Source: Synergistaceae bacterium (GTDB lineage Bacteria; Synergistota; Synergistia; Synergistales; Aminobacteriaceae). Taken from it: DNA of 36,602 bases. Position numbers and translations under genes: made by a program. The notes beneath the pieces were generated by a model that was not told the DNA's origin, searched no databases, and saw only the letters and a list, made by a program, of their open reading frames with translations. This document shows positions 15,930 through 23,523 of this stretch, piece by piece; the first letter of the stretch is position 1; each line of letters starts with the position of its first letter. The DNA is taken from the NCBI GenBank assembly GCA_017470785.1, contig JAFUXM010000169.1, positions 1-36,602 of the forward strand, given 5' to 3'.

Positions 15930-16013
15930 GTGAGTAAAATAATACGGCTGATAAAAGCCCTCACAGAACTTTTAAAAGCCGTCGCCGAAGTAATTCGGAA
16001 ATTGAAAGCGTAA
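15930..16013 (+). CDS. Unit 5 amphipathic peptide, 27 aa (type B)
   Basis: GTG start. MSK, IIRLIKALTELLKAVAEVIR, KLKA. The first 20 codons are the same as unit 4; the tail switches to a type A-like basic end. The Shine-Dalgarno is displaced by an inserted hairpin, so translation may be reduced or may depend on the hairpin bringing the site closer. Confidence 0.7.
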   Translation: MSKIIRLIKALTELLKAVAEVIRKLKA

Positions 16014-16022
16014 TCCATTCGC

Positions 16023-16070
16023 GGGCGTAAGTCCGACATGGAGACCCTAAACTCCATTAGTCGGCTGCCC
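16023..16070 (+). ncRNA. Unit 5 conserved 3' hairpin
   Basis: GGGC/GCCC outer stem, GTAAGT loop, CCGAC/GTCGG second stem, TGGAG/CTCCA inner stem. A further compensated variant of the same fold. Confidence 0.7.
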
Positions 16071-16127
16071 ATTATCGTAGATGTCATACTCACTCGCCTG
16101 TACAACTTCTAAATTATACCCCAAAAC

Positions 16128-16252
16128 TTCCAAAATTAAAATAATTCTGCTAAAATATATTTTACAAGTGGCAAGGTATCCGCTTATTCAGGGATAGGTA
16201 CTGCCAGGGGTGAAGTGAATCCTCCTGAGTTTTTACGAAAGGAGGTGACAGC
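16128..16252 (+). promoter_or_regulatory. Unit 6 promoter and structured leader
   Basis: -35 TTCCAA (16128-16133), TGC-TAAAAT (-10 at 16151-16156). Leader nearly identical to unit 3 (GGCA/TGCC, TATCC/GGATA), ending in the best Shine-Dalgarno of the array, AAAGGAGGTG (16238-16247), 5 bases before ATG. Confidence 0.65.
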
Positions 16253-16336
16253 ATGGAGAGAATAATAAAACTCGTAAAAGCCCTTACTGAGCTGATACGA
16301 GCCTTGGCCGACCTGATACGGCTTTTCAAAAGATAA
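16253..16336 (+). CDS. Unit 6 amphipathic peptide, 27 aa (type A)
   Basis: ATG start. MER, IIKLVKALTELIRALADLIR, LFKR. Three clear heptads, net positive, no Cys or aromatic residue except one Phe. Most codon differences from unit 1 are silent. Confidence 0.78.
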   Translation: MERIIKLVKALTELIRALADLIRLFKR

Positions 16337-16348
16337 TTAACCTGTCGA

Positions 16349-16398
16349 GGGCGTAAGTCCGAAAGTGGGACTTCCAACTCCCAGCTTTTCGGCAGCCC
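16349..16398 (+). ncRNA. Unit 6 conserved 3' hairpin
   Basis: GGGC/GCCC, GTAAGT loop opposite CA, CCGAA/TTCGG, inner TGGGA/TCCCA. Same fold as unit 1 with a different inner stem. Confidence 0.7.
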
Positions 16399-16409
16399 AT
16401 TTTTTAATT

Positions 16410-16442
16410 CCGCTTGACCTTGCCCCAAGCGGTTTTATTATA
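16410..16442 (+). terminator. Unit 6 terminator
   Basis: CCGCTTG (16410-16416) with CAAGCGG (16426-16432), then TTTTATTATA. It is followed by an orphan boundary repeat TATACCCCAAAACTTCC at 16439. Confidence 0.72.
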
Positions 16443-16492
16443 CCCCAAAACTTCCAAAATTGAAATTAAAATTAAATTTAAATAAAATAAAC

Positions 16493-16525
16493 AGCGGGAA
16501 GCCAAAGCCCCCCGCTTTTATTTGC
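16493..16525. terminator. Probable bidirectional terminator between array and SLH porin
   Basis: Stem AGCGGG (16493-16498) with CCCGCT (16511-16516), followed by TTTTATTT on the + strand and by GTTTATTTT on the minus strand. It separates the array from the convergent SLH porin gene. Confidence 0.6.
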
Positions 16526-16563
16526 TAAACTAAATTAATTACACTAAATAAACTGCGCTTAGA

Positions 16564-18186
16564 TTAGAACGTGACCTGGGTACGAAGTCTGATACGGTTG
16601 TCGTCTCTGTCGCCCTTCGTGTCATAGTCGACCTTCATGTAGTTCAAGCCGATCGTCGTGTTCGGATTAAGCGTATACTGAACGCCAAGACCCCACTCCT
16701 TCGGTTTCTTGCCATCTTCGCCCCTATCGAAATCGAAGTCATAGCCATAGTAGAACAGGTGGGTTGCCCACTTCTCGTTCCACTTCTGAGCAAGGACGAT
16801 ACGGAAGTACTTCAAATCTACCGGCACGATCGCCGCATCTAAGTACCCGTTGTTCCTATAGATTCTGCCACTGGCCACGATTGCGCTCGCATTCTCATTG
16901 ATGAAGCCGGCATCATACTGGCCGTACTCTAACCATAAGCTGGTGAACTTTAAAAGATTCTGGTTGACGTCTAACATGACTGCCCAATGCTTGGATTTGT
17001 CATCAACGTTGTCGGGCTCACGCCACTTCGCACTGTAAGGAACTGCTCCGCCAAGACCATCGTCAGCCATAAGCCACTCATCAATGCTGAACTTCTGATG
17101 ATAGTAAATCGCCTTAAACGCGATGTCCTCGTTGAAGTTGAAACGAAGTCCGGCAAAGACATGCCACAGGTTATTGAACTTCAAAGCTGTGGCGTCTGAC
17201 GCGTTCCTATCAAACGTACTGGTATTAGCCTCAAAGTTATCACCAAGGAGAGCCTTGAAACCAAGGTCAAGTCCGAAGTGCTCATTGAACTGGAACTCGC
17301 CCATTCCAAAGATTTCCCATGCGCCGCCGGCCTGCTCCGCTACGGTTAAATCCTCATTATAAACGCTAATGCCCTTATCTTCATGAGCGACATAACCCTT
17401 AATCGTACCGATACCGAAGCTCTTCTCGAAGCCGATTGCGTCGACATCATAGTCAGTAAGCACTGAGTCAAGTCCGAAGAAACCGCCCGTTTCAGCAAAG
17501 TTACCAACGTTATTGCCATTGACATAGTACTTCGCCTCAGCATCCCAGCCGAAACGTCCGACGATTAACTTTGAATCAAAGAAGAACGGGATCTCAACGA
17601 AGAAGTTCTTCCAGTTCTCAGTACCCTGCCTGCCATTGCCGTCGTCACCTCTAAGTACGGCCTTGAAGTGCATCGGGTTCTCAGGATCGCCGAACCAACG
17701 CTCGATGAACAGACGTGCACGGGCAAGTTTCACATCGCCCTTGGCAGTCGGAGGCTCGTTGGAGTTATTGTTGGTTACATCAAGACGAAGAACGCCGCTC
17801 AGTTTCCATCCGCCGAGTCTCTCCTCGATAAGGCTCAGCCTATCGTCAATCTCTGCTACCTTCACGCCGAGCGCATCAAGCTCATCTTTGAACTCGATAA
17901 CCAGCTTCTGGAGCATAGCCACATCCTGCTTGCTGGCCTTCGTCATATCGACGACTGCAAGTGCGCGGGCAAGAGCCGAAGCCAACTCGTAACGGGTCGT
18001 GGGCTGCTGGCCTTTGTACGTTCCATCAGGATAGCCTGAAAGGATACCATGTGCTGCTAACTGACCGATTGCGTCATATGCCCAGTGATTCATCGGCACG
18101 TCCATGAACGGGTTCGTCGCCGCGAACACGGGGGCTGCAAACGCAAACACTACTGCTAAAGCTGCTAATGCTGCAAACTTTTTCAT
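16564..18186 (-). CDS. SLH-domain outer-membrane porin (OmpM-like)
   Basis: 540 residues. Signal peptide (residues 1-22, cut after VFA), then one SLH domain (~24-80: FMDVPMNHWAYDAIGQLAAH, LSGYPDGTY, TRYELASALARAL). A coiled coil follows (~85-120, VAEIDDRLSLIEERLG), then a long beta-barrel with alternating strands ending in the C-terminal aromatic RLRTQVTF. In diderm Negativicutes and Synergistota such proteins tether the outer membrane to peptidoglycan polymers through SLH and act as porins. The Shine-Dalgarno AGGGGGAAA precedes the ATG. The untranslated leader appears long (about 320 bases from a candidate promoter at 18512-18539). Codon use looks biased to common codons, consistent with high expression. 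Confidence 0.9.
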   Translation of the reverse strand: MKKFAALAALAVVFAFAAPVFAATNPFMDVPMNHWAYDAIGQLAAHGILSGYPDGTYKGQQPTTRYELASALARALAVVDMTKASKQDVAMLQKLVIEFKDELDALGVKVAEIDDRLSLIEERLGGWKLSGVLRLDVTNNNSNEPPTAKGDVKLARARLFIERWFGDPENPMHFKAVLRGDDGNGRQGTENWKNFFVEIPFFFDSKLIVGRFGWDAEAKYYVNGNNVGNFAETGGFFGLDSVLTDYDVDAIGFEKSFGIGTIKGYVAHEDKGISVYNEDLTVAEQAGGAWEIFGMGEFQFNEHFGLDLGFKALLGDNFEANTSTFDRNASDATALKFNNLWHVFAGLRFNFNEDIAFKAIYYHQKFSIDEWLMADDGLGGAVPYSAKWREPDNVDDKSKHWAVMLDVNQNLLKFTSLWLEYGQYDAGFINENASAIVASGRIYRNNGYLDAAIVPVDLKYFRIVLAQKWNEKWATHLFYYGYDFDFDRGEDGKKPKEWGLGVQYTLNPNTTIGLNYMKVDYDTKGDRDDNRIRLRTQVTF

Positions 18187-18511
18187 AACAATTTCCCCCT
18201 ATGAAATTTTGAATTTACTTGCTGAAAACAGCTTCCAAATATCAGCGCGATGAGCTTCTAACTCTCCGGCCTCAAGGGGAAAATATTAAACATTAAAATA
18301 ATCAAAGTTTCCTCGTTTCCTTTTACTATCTTAAATATTTAACTTTCCAGCCTCAAAAGCTTTTAAATTAAATTCTCCTCGCTGACTAACGCTTTTACTT
18401 TTCCCTAATGACCGTCAGGGGGTTGCACCTCGCTTCCCTGCCTTCAGGATTGAAAATAAATTTACGTTAGTTTTACGATAATCTTCTGCGTATTTCCTGC
18501 AACGCAACTAT

Positions 18512-18539
18512 ATAATAACATAAAATTTTTAAAATGCAA
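18512..18539 (-). promoter_or_regulatory. Candidate promoter of the SLH porin
   Basis: On the minus strand TTGCAT (18534-18539), 16 bases, TATTAT (18512-18517). The 18187-18511 stretch would be a leader of ~320 bases. It contains small hairpins (CCCT/AGGG around 18404, CCTG/CAGG around 18438) but no gene I can support. Confidence 0.4.
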
Positions 18540-18578
18540 TAGCTTTTTCAAAAAAATTTTTAAATTTTTTAAAAATTT

Positions 18579-18791
18579 TTATAACAGTCTTGCCTTTGCC
18601 TCTTCCCAAGGACTTAAATCACCGGCGGCTATATCCTCTTCGGCCTCGGCAAGCTGTCTTAATTCATCGCTGCTCAGCGGCGGCTCATCGTCAAACAATG
18701 CGTCCACGAGAGCTGCAACCGCTGCCATGTCCCGCTCCGTCAGCAGCTGAATATTAGTCATCAGCCGTTCGCGTTCTGTCACCTCATTCAT
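18579..18791 (-). CDS. Small acidic antitoxin-like protein
   Basis: About 70 residues. The C-terminal half (LRQLAEAEEDIAAGDLSPWEEAKARLL) resembles the toxin-binding tails of type II antitoxins of the RelB/Phd kind. No DNA-binding fold is obvious. Several ATG codons crowd the Shine-Dalgarno AAAAGGA; the ATG at 18791 is the best spaced, 18797 is possible. No toxin gene lies on either side, so it is an orphan or belongs to another family. Function not assigned. Confidence 0.55.
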   Translation of the reverse strand: MNEVTERERLMTNIQLLTERDMAAVAALVDALFDDEPPLSSDELRQLAEAEEDIAAGDLSPWEEAKARLL

Positions 18792-18909
18792 AAACATCAT
18801 CATTCCTTTTGAGTTTTATAATTATGCTCTTAAATTTTAAGCCTTAATATTTTAAATTCAAGTCAAAGCAAGCGCAAAAATTTTTAATTAATTCATAGCT
18901 AATTAGTTT

Positions 18910-19001
18910 TATAATAGAATATATTTTAACAGTCAACTTTTGTCGTGGCTGCCCCTTGTCTCAATAACTGCGAATATTGAGATGGATAGGGGGATTTTTT
19001 A
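18910..19001 (+). ncRNA. Possible short terminated transcript upstream of nhaC
   Basis: TATAAT (18910-18915) is followed by a hairpin with CCCC (18952-18955)/GGGG and a perfect 7-bp stem CTCAATA (18960-18966)/TATTGAG (18975-18981). It ends in GGGGGATTTTTT. It could be a small RNA of ~80 bases or an attenuator ahead of the antiporter gene. The -35 is poor. Nothing else is supported in 18804-19219 except a second TATAAT at 19051. Confidence 0.4.
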
Positions 19002-19219
19002 TATTTTTTAATGAAAGATTTAAATTATAAAAAATATTAAGTAATGATTATATAATAGTTGTAGAGTTTGAATAGCGCGTATCTTGTCTTGCGTTTCTTC
19101 ATCAAAAATTTATTAAAAATTTATATTGCAATTTATGATATTTATATTAAAATTTTCACGTTTTAAATTTATTAAATTTTTAATTTTAAAATTTAAAAAT
19201 TTTTGAGGAGGAATGATAC

Positions 19220-20866
19220 TTGTCACAACAGTCTTCCGGCGGAGAAAATAACGCCGCCCTTCACACTCAGGCCGATACTTCACGGCCCAGCTTTAGCTTG
19301 TCAGTCTTAGTTTTATTAGTCAGCGCGTTAATAGTTACGTTCGGGGTAGTCGACGTTGAGCTTGAGTCCGGCTCGCACTTCGGGCTTGGCCTGCCTGCTC
19401 AAGTGCCGTTATTATTTGCGGCGATATTTGCGGCAGTAGTCGGCCTGTTTAAATTAAAACGCTCGTGGGGCGATCTCGAGCGCGGCATCTGCGGAGCTAT
19501 TCAGGTGTCGATACAGGCTATTTTAATTTTAGTTTTAGTAGGCTGTTTAGTCGGCTCATGGATTCAGAGCGGCGTTGTCGCGACGATGATTTATTACGGG
19601 CTTGAGATAATGCACCCGAGATTTTTCTATCTGGCGGCGCTGTTAATCAGCGTTGTAGTTGCGCTTGCGACCGGCTGCTGCTGGACTACGAGCAGCACTG
19701 TCGGCGTTGCATTAATCGGCATCAGCGCAGGGCTTGGCTTGCCCTTGCCTATTGCCGCAGGCTTTATAATTTCCGGCGCATATTTCGGCGATAAAATTTC
19801 GCCGCTGTCAGACACGACTAACTTAGCGCCGGCCGTCGCAGGCAGCGAGCTGTTTGATCACGTAAGAGCAATGATGTGGACGACTGTGCCGACTTTAATC
19901 ATTACGGCGATAATAGCTGTCATGATGGGCAGCAGCGCTACCGGTTCTGACGGCGGCCGCATTGCGTTAATTCAGAGCATGATGAAGGCCGAGTTCCCGA
20001 TCTCATTATGGGGCTTTATTCCGCCGTTAATAATTTTAGTCAGCGCGAGCTTAAAAATTCCGGCGATACCCGGAGTAGTTGCGGGCGTGATAGCCGGCAT
20101 AGCGTTATCGCTTGCTCGAGGCTCGACCGTTAACGAAGCTATGATAGTTTTATTCTCTGGCTATAATCCGGTTAGCTTAGGCACGTTTGCCGGCGTTAGT
20201 TCTGAGGCTGCGATGACTGAAGTCACAAGCTCAATGAGCGCTGCATTCGCAGGCGTGAGCGTAAGCCATGAGGTCTTTGCGAGCACGGGCAATTTATTAA
20301 CTCAGCTGTTCACAAGGGGCGGCATGACTTCGATGCTTGAGACAGTATGCTTAATAGTCGTTGCGCTGTCGCTCGGCGGCATCATGGAAGAGTGCGGATT
20401 TTTAAACGTCTTACTTGAAGCGTTAATGCGCCATGTAAAGACAGTATTTGGATTAATCGGCTCGGTCTTAGCATCTGCATTTGTTGCCAACGTCTTTTTA
20501 AGCGAACAGTATTTGTCTATTATAGTGCCTGGGCGAATGTTCAGACGGGCGTTCGACGAGCGGGAGTTTAACGGCAGGAAATTAGCGCCGGTGATGTTAT
20601 CGCGGTCGCTCGAGGACAGCGGAACTATGACAAGCGTATTAGTCCCGTGGAACACGTGCGGTGTTTACGTAAGCTCGGTGTTAGGCGTCGCTACGCTTGA
20701 CTATCTGCCCTACTGCTTCATGAACTGGCTTAATCCGTTAGTCGCGCTTGTCATGACTTACTTTGGCATAGCGATAATCTGGCGCAAGGGCAATGAAGAC
20801 AAGATGCGCGCAATCGACAAAGAGGCAGTTATCGAGACGATACCGGCTTTAGGAATGAACGCATAA
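19220..20866 (+). CDS. nhaC: Na+/H+ antiporter, NhaC family
   Basis: 548 residues with about 11-12 membrane helices. Diagnostic NhaC blocks: ATGCCWTTSSTVGVALIGIS, SGAYFGDKISPLSDTTNLAP and EDSGTMTSVLVPWNTCGVYV. Exchanges internal Na+ for H+ (or a related substrate pair) at the cytoplasmic membrane. The start is TTG after GAGGAGG; an ATG inside the spacer is out of frame. It is followed by a clear terminator and a Na+-coupled symporter, suggesting sodium-based energetics. Confidence 0.92.
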   Translation: MSQQSSGGENNAALHTQADTSRPSFSLSVLVLLVSALIVTFGVVDVELESGSHFGLGLPAQVPLLFAAIFAAVVGLFKLKRSWGDLERGICGAIQVSIQAILILVLVGCLVGSWIQSGVVATMIYYGLEIMHPRFFYLAALLISVVVALATGCCWTTSSTVGVALIGISAGLGLPLPIAAGFIISGAYFGDKISPLSDTTNLAPAVAGSELFDHVRAMMWTTVPTLIITAIIAVMMGSSATGSDGGRIALIQSMMKAEFPISLWGFIPPLIILVSASLKIPAIPGVVAGVIAGIALSLARGSTVNEAMIVLFSGYNPVSLGTFAGVSSEAAMTEVTSSMSAAFAGVSVSHEVFASTGNLLTQLFTRGGMTSMLETVCLIVVALSLGGIMEECGFLNVLLEALMRHVKTVFGLIGSVLASAFVANVFLSEQYLSIIVPGRMFRRAFDEREFNGRKLAPVMLSRSLEDSGTMTSVLVPWNTCGVYVSSVLGVATLDYLPYCFMNWLNPLVALVMTYFGIAIIWRKGNEDKMRAIDKEAVIETIPALGMNA

Positions 20867-20898
20867 TTAATTTATAAAAATTTAATTTAAATAAACAC

Positions 20899-20929
20899 AA
20901 GCGGCTGAAAATTTTTTAGCCGCTTTTTG
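20899..20929 (+). terminator. Terminator of nhaC
   Basis: AAGCGGCT (20899-20906) with AGCCGCTT (20918-20925), then TTTG. It separates nhaC from the symporter gene. Confidence 0.8.
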
Positions 20930-20977
20930 TATAATAATTTAGATTTTTAAATTTAAGTCAGGAGTGATTTATTTAAA

Positions 20978-22444
20978 ATGCTTAATCTTAACGGCTATAT
21001 TTTATTTATTTTAGGCTACGCAATATTTTTATTGATAATCGGTGCGTGGGCCGGACGCAAAGTTAAAAGTGCTGAGGGCTTTTTTGTAGCCGGACGCAAG
21101 TTAGGCTCGGGCTTATTATTCACGACTTTAATTGCGGCTAATCTCGGCGCAGGGTCGACAGTCGGCGTGACGGCATTAGCTTACACGCACGGAATTTCGG
21201 CATGGTGGTGGATCGGCAGCGCTGGCGTCGGCTCGATAATTTTAGCCTTCTGGGTCGGCCCTAAGATATGGCGCATAGCGCGTGAGCAAAATTTTTTAAC
21301 TTTAAGCGATTATTTAGACTGGAGATACAGCGCGGCCTTTAGGGGCTTGCTGTCGGTCATGATGTCGATAGGCACGCTCGCGTTATTCTCAGGGCAGTTA
21401 TTGGGCGTCGCATGGATACTTGAAGTCGTTGCAGGCGTGCCGAAGCAGGCCGGAATTATCGTTGGCGCATTAGTTACAACTTTATATTTCGCAGCCGGCG
21501 GCTTAATGTCAGCGGCATTCGTAAATATATTTGAAGTCGCAATTATATTAGCCGGATTTATAATCGCGCTGCCGTTCATCTGGAGCTACACCGGCGGCTG
21601 GAGCGAGATAGTCTCGCGTGCATTTGCCAACGGAGCGGGCAATAATTATTTTGAGATTGACGGAATGGGACTTACAGCTATAACCGGCTATTTAGTTATG
21701 TTAGTGCCGTCGTTCTTCATATCGCCCGGGCTTATCGGCAAAGTCTTTGGCGCTAAAGACGAGCATTCTATTAAAGTAGGCACGGCGTTAAACGGCCTTG
21801 TGCAGTTAGTATTTGCAGTTGTGCCGGTGTTTATAGGCGCGGCGGCGTTCGCATTTATCCCGGGCTTAACCCGCGCTGACTTAGCATTGCCTTCTGCAAT
21901 GAAGACTATGATGCCTTTTCCAGTTGCTGCGCTTGCACTTGCAGCTATATTCGCCGCCGAGGTCAGCACTGCCGACACCGTGTTATACATGCTCGCCGGT
22001 TCTTTAACTAATGATTTATATAAACGCTTCATTAATCCAAATATTTCTGACAAGAAATTATTATTAAGCTCGCGATTAACCAGCTTAATTTGCGGAGTGT
22101 TGGGCGTGCTGTTAGCGCTTGAGCTTGAGAGCATTATATCTGCGCTTACTATATTTTACTCATTAATGAGCGTGTCGCTGGCTGCGCCGTTAATCTTCGG
22201 CCTGTTCACTAAACGTGCGTCTAATACAGGAGCTTTATTATCAGCCGGACTGGGCATAGCCTTAACTTTATTCTGCACGTTCTATAACGCGACACCGAGC
22301 GTTAATTTAGGAATTGGAGTTCTTGACACAGCGACGCACTTAGTAGATTTTGGATTTGCTAAATTCAACGCGTCCACTTGCGGGATATTATTTTCGTTTA
22401 TTATCATGGCGTTAGCGACTTTATTTATACCGGATAAAAAATAA
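20978..22444 (+). CDS. Sodium:solute symporter (SSS/SLC5 family)
   Basis: 488 residues, about 13 membrane helices. FFVAGRKLGSGLLFTTLIAANLGAGSTVG is the typical helix-1 region, with the later FAAEVSTADTVLYMLAGSLTNDLY block common to the SSS family. Imports a small solute with Na+; the substrate cannot be told from sequence. The Shine-Dalgarno AGGAGTGA is about 13 bases from ATG, somewhat far. Na+ extrusion by the adjacent NhaC could sustain it. Confidence 0.9.
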   Translation: MLNLNGYILFILGYAIFLLIIGAWAGRKVKSAEGFFVAGRKLGSGLLFTTLIAANLGAGSTVGVTALAYTHGISAWWWIGSAGVGSIILAFWVGPKIWRIAREQNFLTLSDYLDWRYSAAFRGLLSVMMSIGTLALFSGQLLGVAWILEVVAGVPKQAGIIVGALVTTLYFAAGGLMSAAFVNIFEVAIILAGFIIALPFIWSYTGGWSEIVSRAFANGAGNNYFEIDGMGLTAITGYLVMLVPSFFISPGLIGKVFGAKDEHSIKVGTALNGLVQLVFAVVPVFIGAAAFAFIPGLTRADLALPSAMKTMMPFPVAALALAAIFAAEVSTADTVLYMLAGSLTNDLYKRFINPNISDKKLLLSSRLTSLICGVLGVLLALELESIISALTIFYSLMSVSLAAPLIFGLFTKRASNTGALLSAGLGIALTLFCTFYNATPSVNLGIGVLDTATHLVDFGFAKFNASTCGILFSFIIMALATLFIPDKK

Positions 22445-22527
22445 AAATTAATTTAGGTGATGCTGACATGTCAAGCAACGATGCCGTTTATTGAAGATTA
22501 AATTTTAAAAATTTAGAAGGAGCAGCT

Positions 22528-23457
22528 ATGAATTTAGGCAAGCTTGAGGAGATAACTGACTTGAGGACGGTCTGGCCGAATGAAGCCTCGGACTTCACGC
22601 CGTGGCTGGCCAGTGACGATAATATTGAACTGCTTGCTGATGCACTCGGCCTTGATGAGATTAACGTCGAGGAGACTGAGTCGGCGGTCGGGAGCTTCAG
22701 CGTTGATATATTTGCCTCCGAGACCGGCACAGGCAGGAAGATTATAATCGAGAACCAGCTCGAGGATACTAACCATGATCACCTTGGCAAGCTGATAACT
22801 TCCGCGACGGGCAAGTCAGCCGAAGTGATTATATGGATTGTCAAGCGTGCGCGTGAGGAACACAGGGCAGCCGTCGAGTGGCTGAACAATCACACTGACG
22901 ATAATATAGGCTTCTTCCTGTGCGAGATTAAGTTATATAAGATCGGCAATTCAGAACCGGCGGTAAAATTTGAAGTCATCGAGCAGCCGAATGGCTGGGC
23001 GAAAGCCGTCAAGAAGGACTCGCCCATGAACGAGTTAGCACAGCAACAATATAATTACTGGTCCGCGTTTAACGACTATGCCTTTACAAATTCGGACTTC
23101 GCAAAGAATTTTAATCGCAGGAAGCCGTCCGGTGATCACTGGATGGAGTTTAGCATAGGCTCTTCTGCCTATCATGTCTTAGTCTCTCAAATCAGGAAAA
23201 GAAGTAGTAAGTTAAGCGCAGAGTTGTATATATACGATGACAAAGATTTATTTAATCATTTATTCCAGAACAAGGACGCTATAGAGGCCGAGGCGGGATT
23301 AAAATTTGACTGGCGCGAGCTGCCCGATAAGAAGGCGAGCCGGATTATTATCTTCAAGCCCGCTGATTTAGATGACGAAGAGCAATGGCCGGAGCAGTTC
23401 GACTGGCTGATCGATACAATGCTGAAGATGAAGTCTGCGTTCAAGAGATATTTATAA
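22528..23457 (+). CDS. DUF4268 domain protein (nuclease-like N-terminal half)
   Basis: 309 residues, soluble. The N-terminal half carries VGSFSVDIFASE, then KIIIENQLEDTNHDHLGKLI, a pattern like a PD-(D/E)xK fold with Asp, then Glu-x-Gln in place of Glu-x-Lys. The C-terminal half (NYWSAFNDYAF onward, GSSAYHVLVSQ) fits DUF4268. Strong Shine-Dalgarno AGAAGGAGCAGCT. Single gene between a symporter and a convergent nucleosidase, with its own terminator. Proteins of this kind often occur as solitary accessory genes in anaerobes. The role is unknown; a DNA-targeting function is only a guess. Confidence 0.75.
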   Translation: MNLGKLEEITDLRTVWPNEASDFTPWLASDDNIELLADALGLDEINVEETESAVGSFSVDIFASETGTGRKIIIENQLEDTNHDHLGKLITSATGKSAEVIIWIVKRAREEHRAAVEWLNNHTDDNIGFFLCEIKLYKIGNSEPAVKFEVIEQPNGWAKAVKKDSPMNELAQQQYNYWSAFNDYAFTNSDFAKNFNRRKPSGDHWMEFSIGSSAYHVLVSQIRKRSSKLSAELYIYDDKDLFNHLFQNKDAIEAEAGLKFDWRELPDKKASRIIIFKPADLDDEEQWPEQFDWLIDTMLKMKSAFKRYL

Positions 23458-23472
23458 TTTAATTTATAAAAA

Positions 23473-23504
23473 TCCCGGGCGTTAAAACCCGGGAATTTTT
23501 ATTT
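23473..23504. terminator. Bidirectional terminator
   Basis: TCCCGGG (23473-23479) with CCCGGGA (23488-23494). T-runs follow on both strands, serving the DUF4268 gene (+) and the convergent nucleosidase gene (-). Confidence 0.8.
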
Positions 23505-23523
23505 TAATTTTTAATTATATAAA

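Larger units (their letters stand above)
14412..16466 (+). repeat. Array of six tandem sORF/structured-RNA units
   Basis: Six directly repeated units begin with TATACCC(C/T)AAAACTT: 14412, 14718, 15059, 15420, 15761 and 16115 (306, 341, 361, 341, 354, 324 bases). A seventh boundary copy without a unit starts at 16439. Each unit contains the extended promoter TGCTAAAAT, a structured leader, a strong Shine-Dalgarno, an ORF of 26-29 codons, and a 3' hairpin with conserved GTAAG and CGGC(A/T)(G/A)CCC. Units 1, 3 and 6 end in an intrinsic terminator. By peptide they fall into type A (1, 3, 6) and type B (2, 4, 5). No family recognised. Confidence 0.9.

Noticed and set aside
14460-16400. Known riboswitch (c-di-GMP, cobalamin, fluoride) or group II intron domain
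   Set aside because: Compared with remembered consensus sequences; none of their conserved cores is present.
14476-16428. Minus-strand ORFs of 80-96 codons in units 1, 5 and 6
   Set aside because: They mirror the repeated units; Shine-Dalgarno, promoters and terminator T-runs all point to the + strand.
14412-16440. CRISPR array
   Set aside because: Units are 306-361 bases, homologous over their whole length and coding; there are no short repeats with unique spacers and no cas genes.
14412-16466. Classical bacteriocin or type I toxin-antitoxin locus
   Set aside because: No double-Gly leader, transporter, immunity gene or overlapping antisense RNA could be identified, so the class is left open.
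17636-18039. + strand ORFs opposite the SLH porin
   Set aside because: Antisense shadows of a strongly coding gene.
22465-22494. Very short ORF (MSSNDAVY) before the DUF4268 gene
   Set aside because: Only eight codons after AGGTGATG, no repeat or structure to support it.
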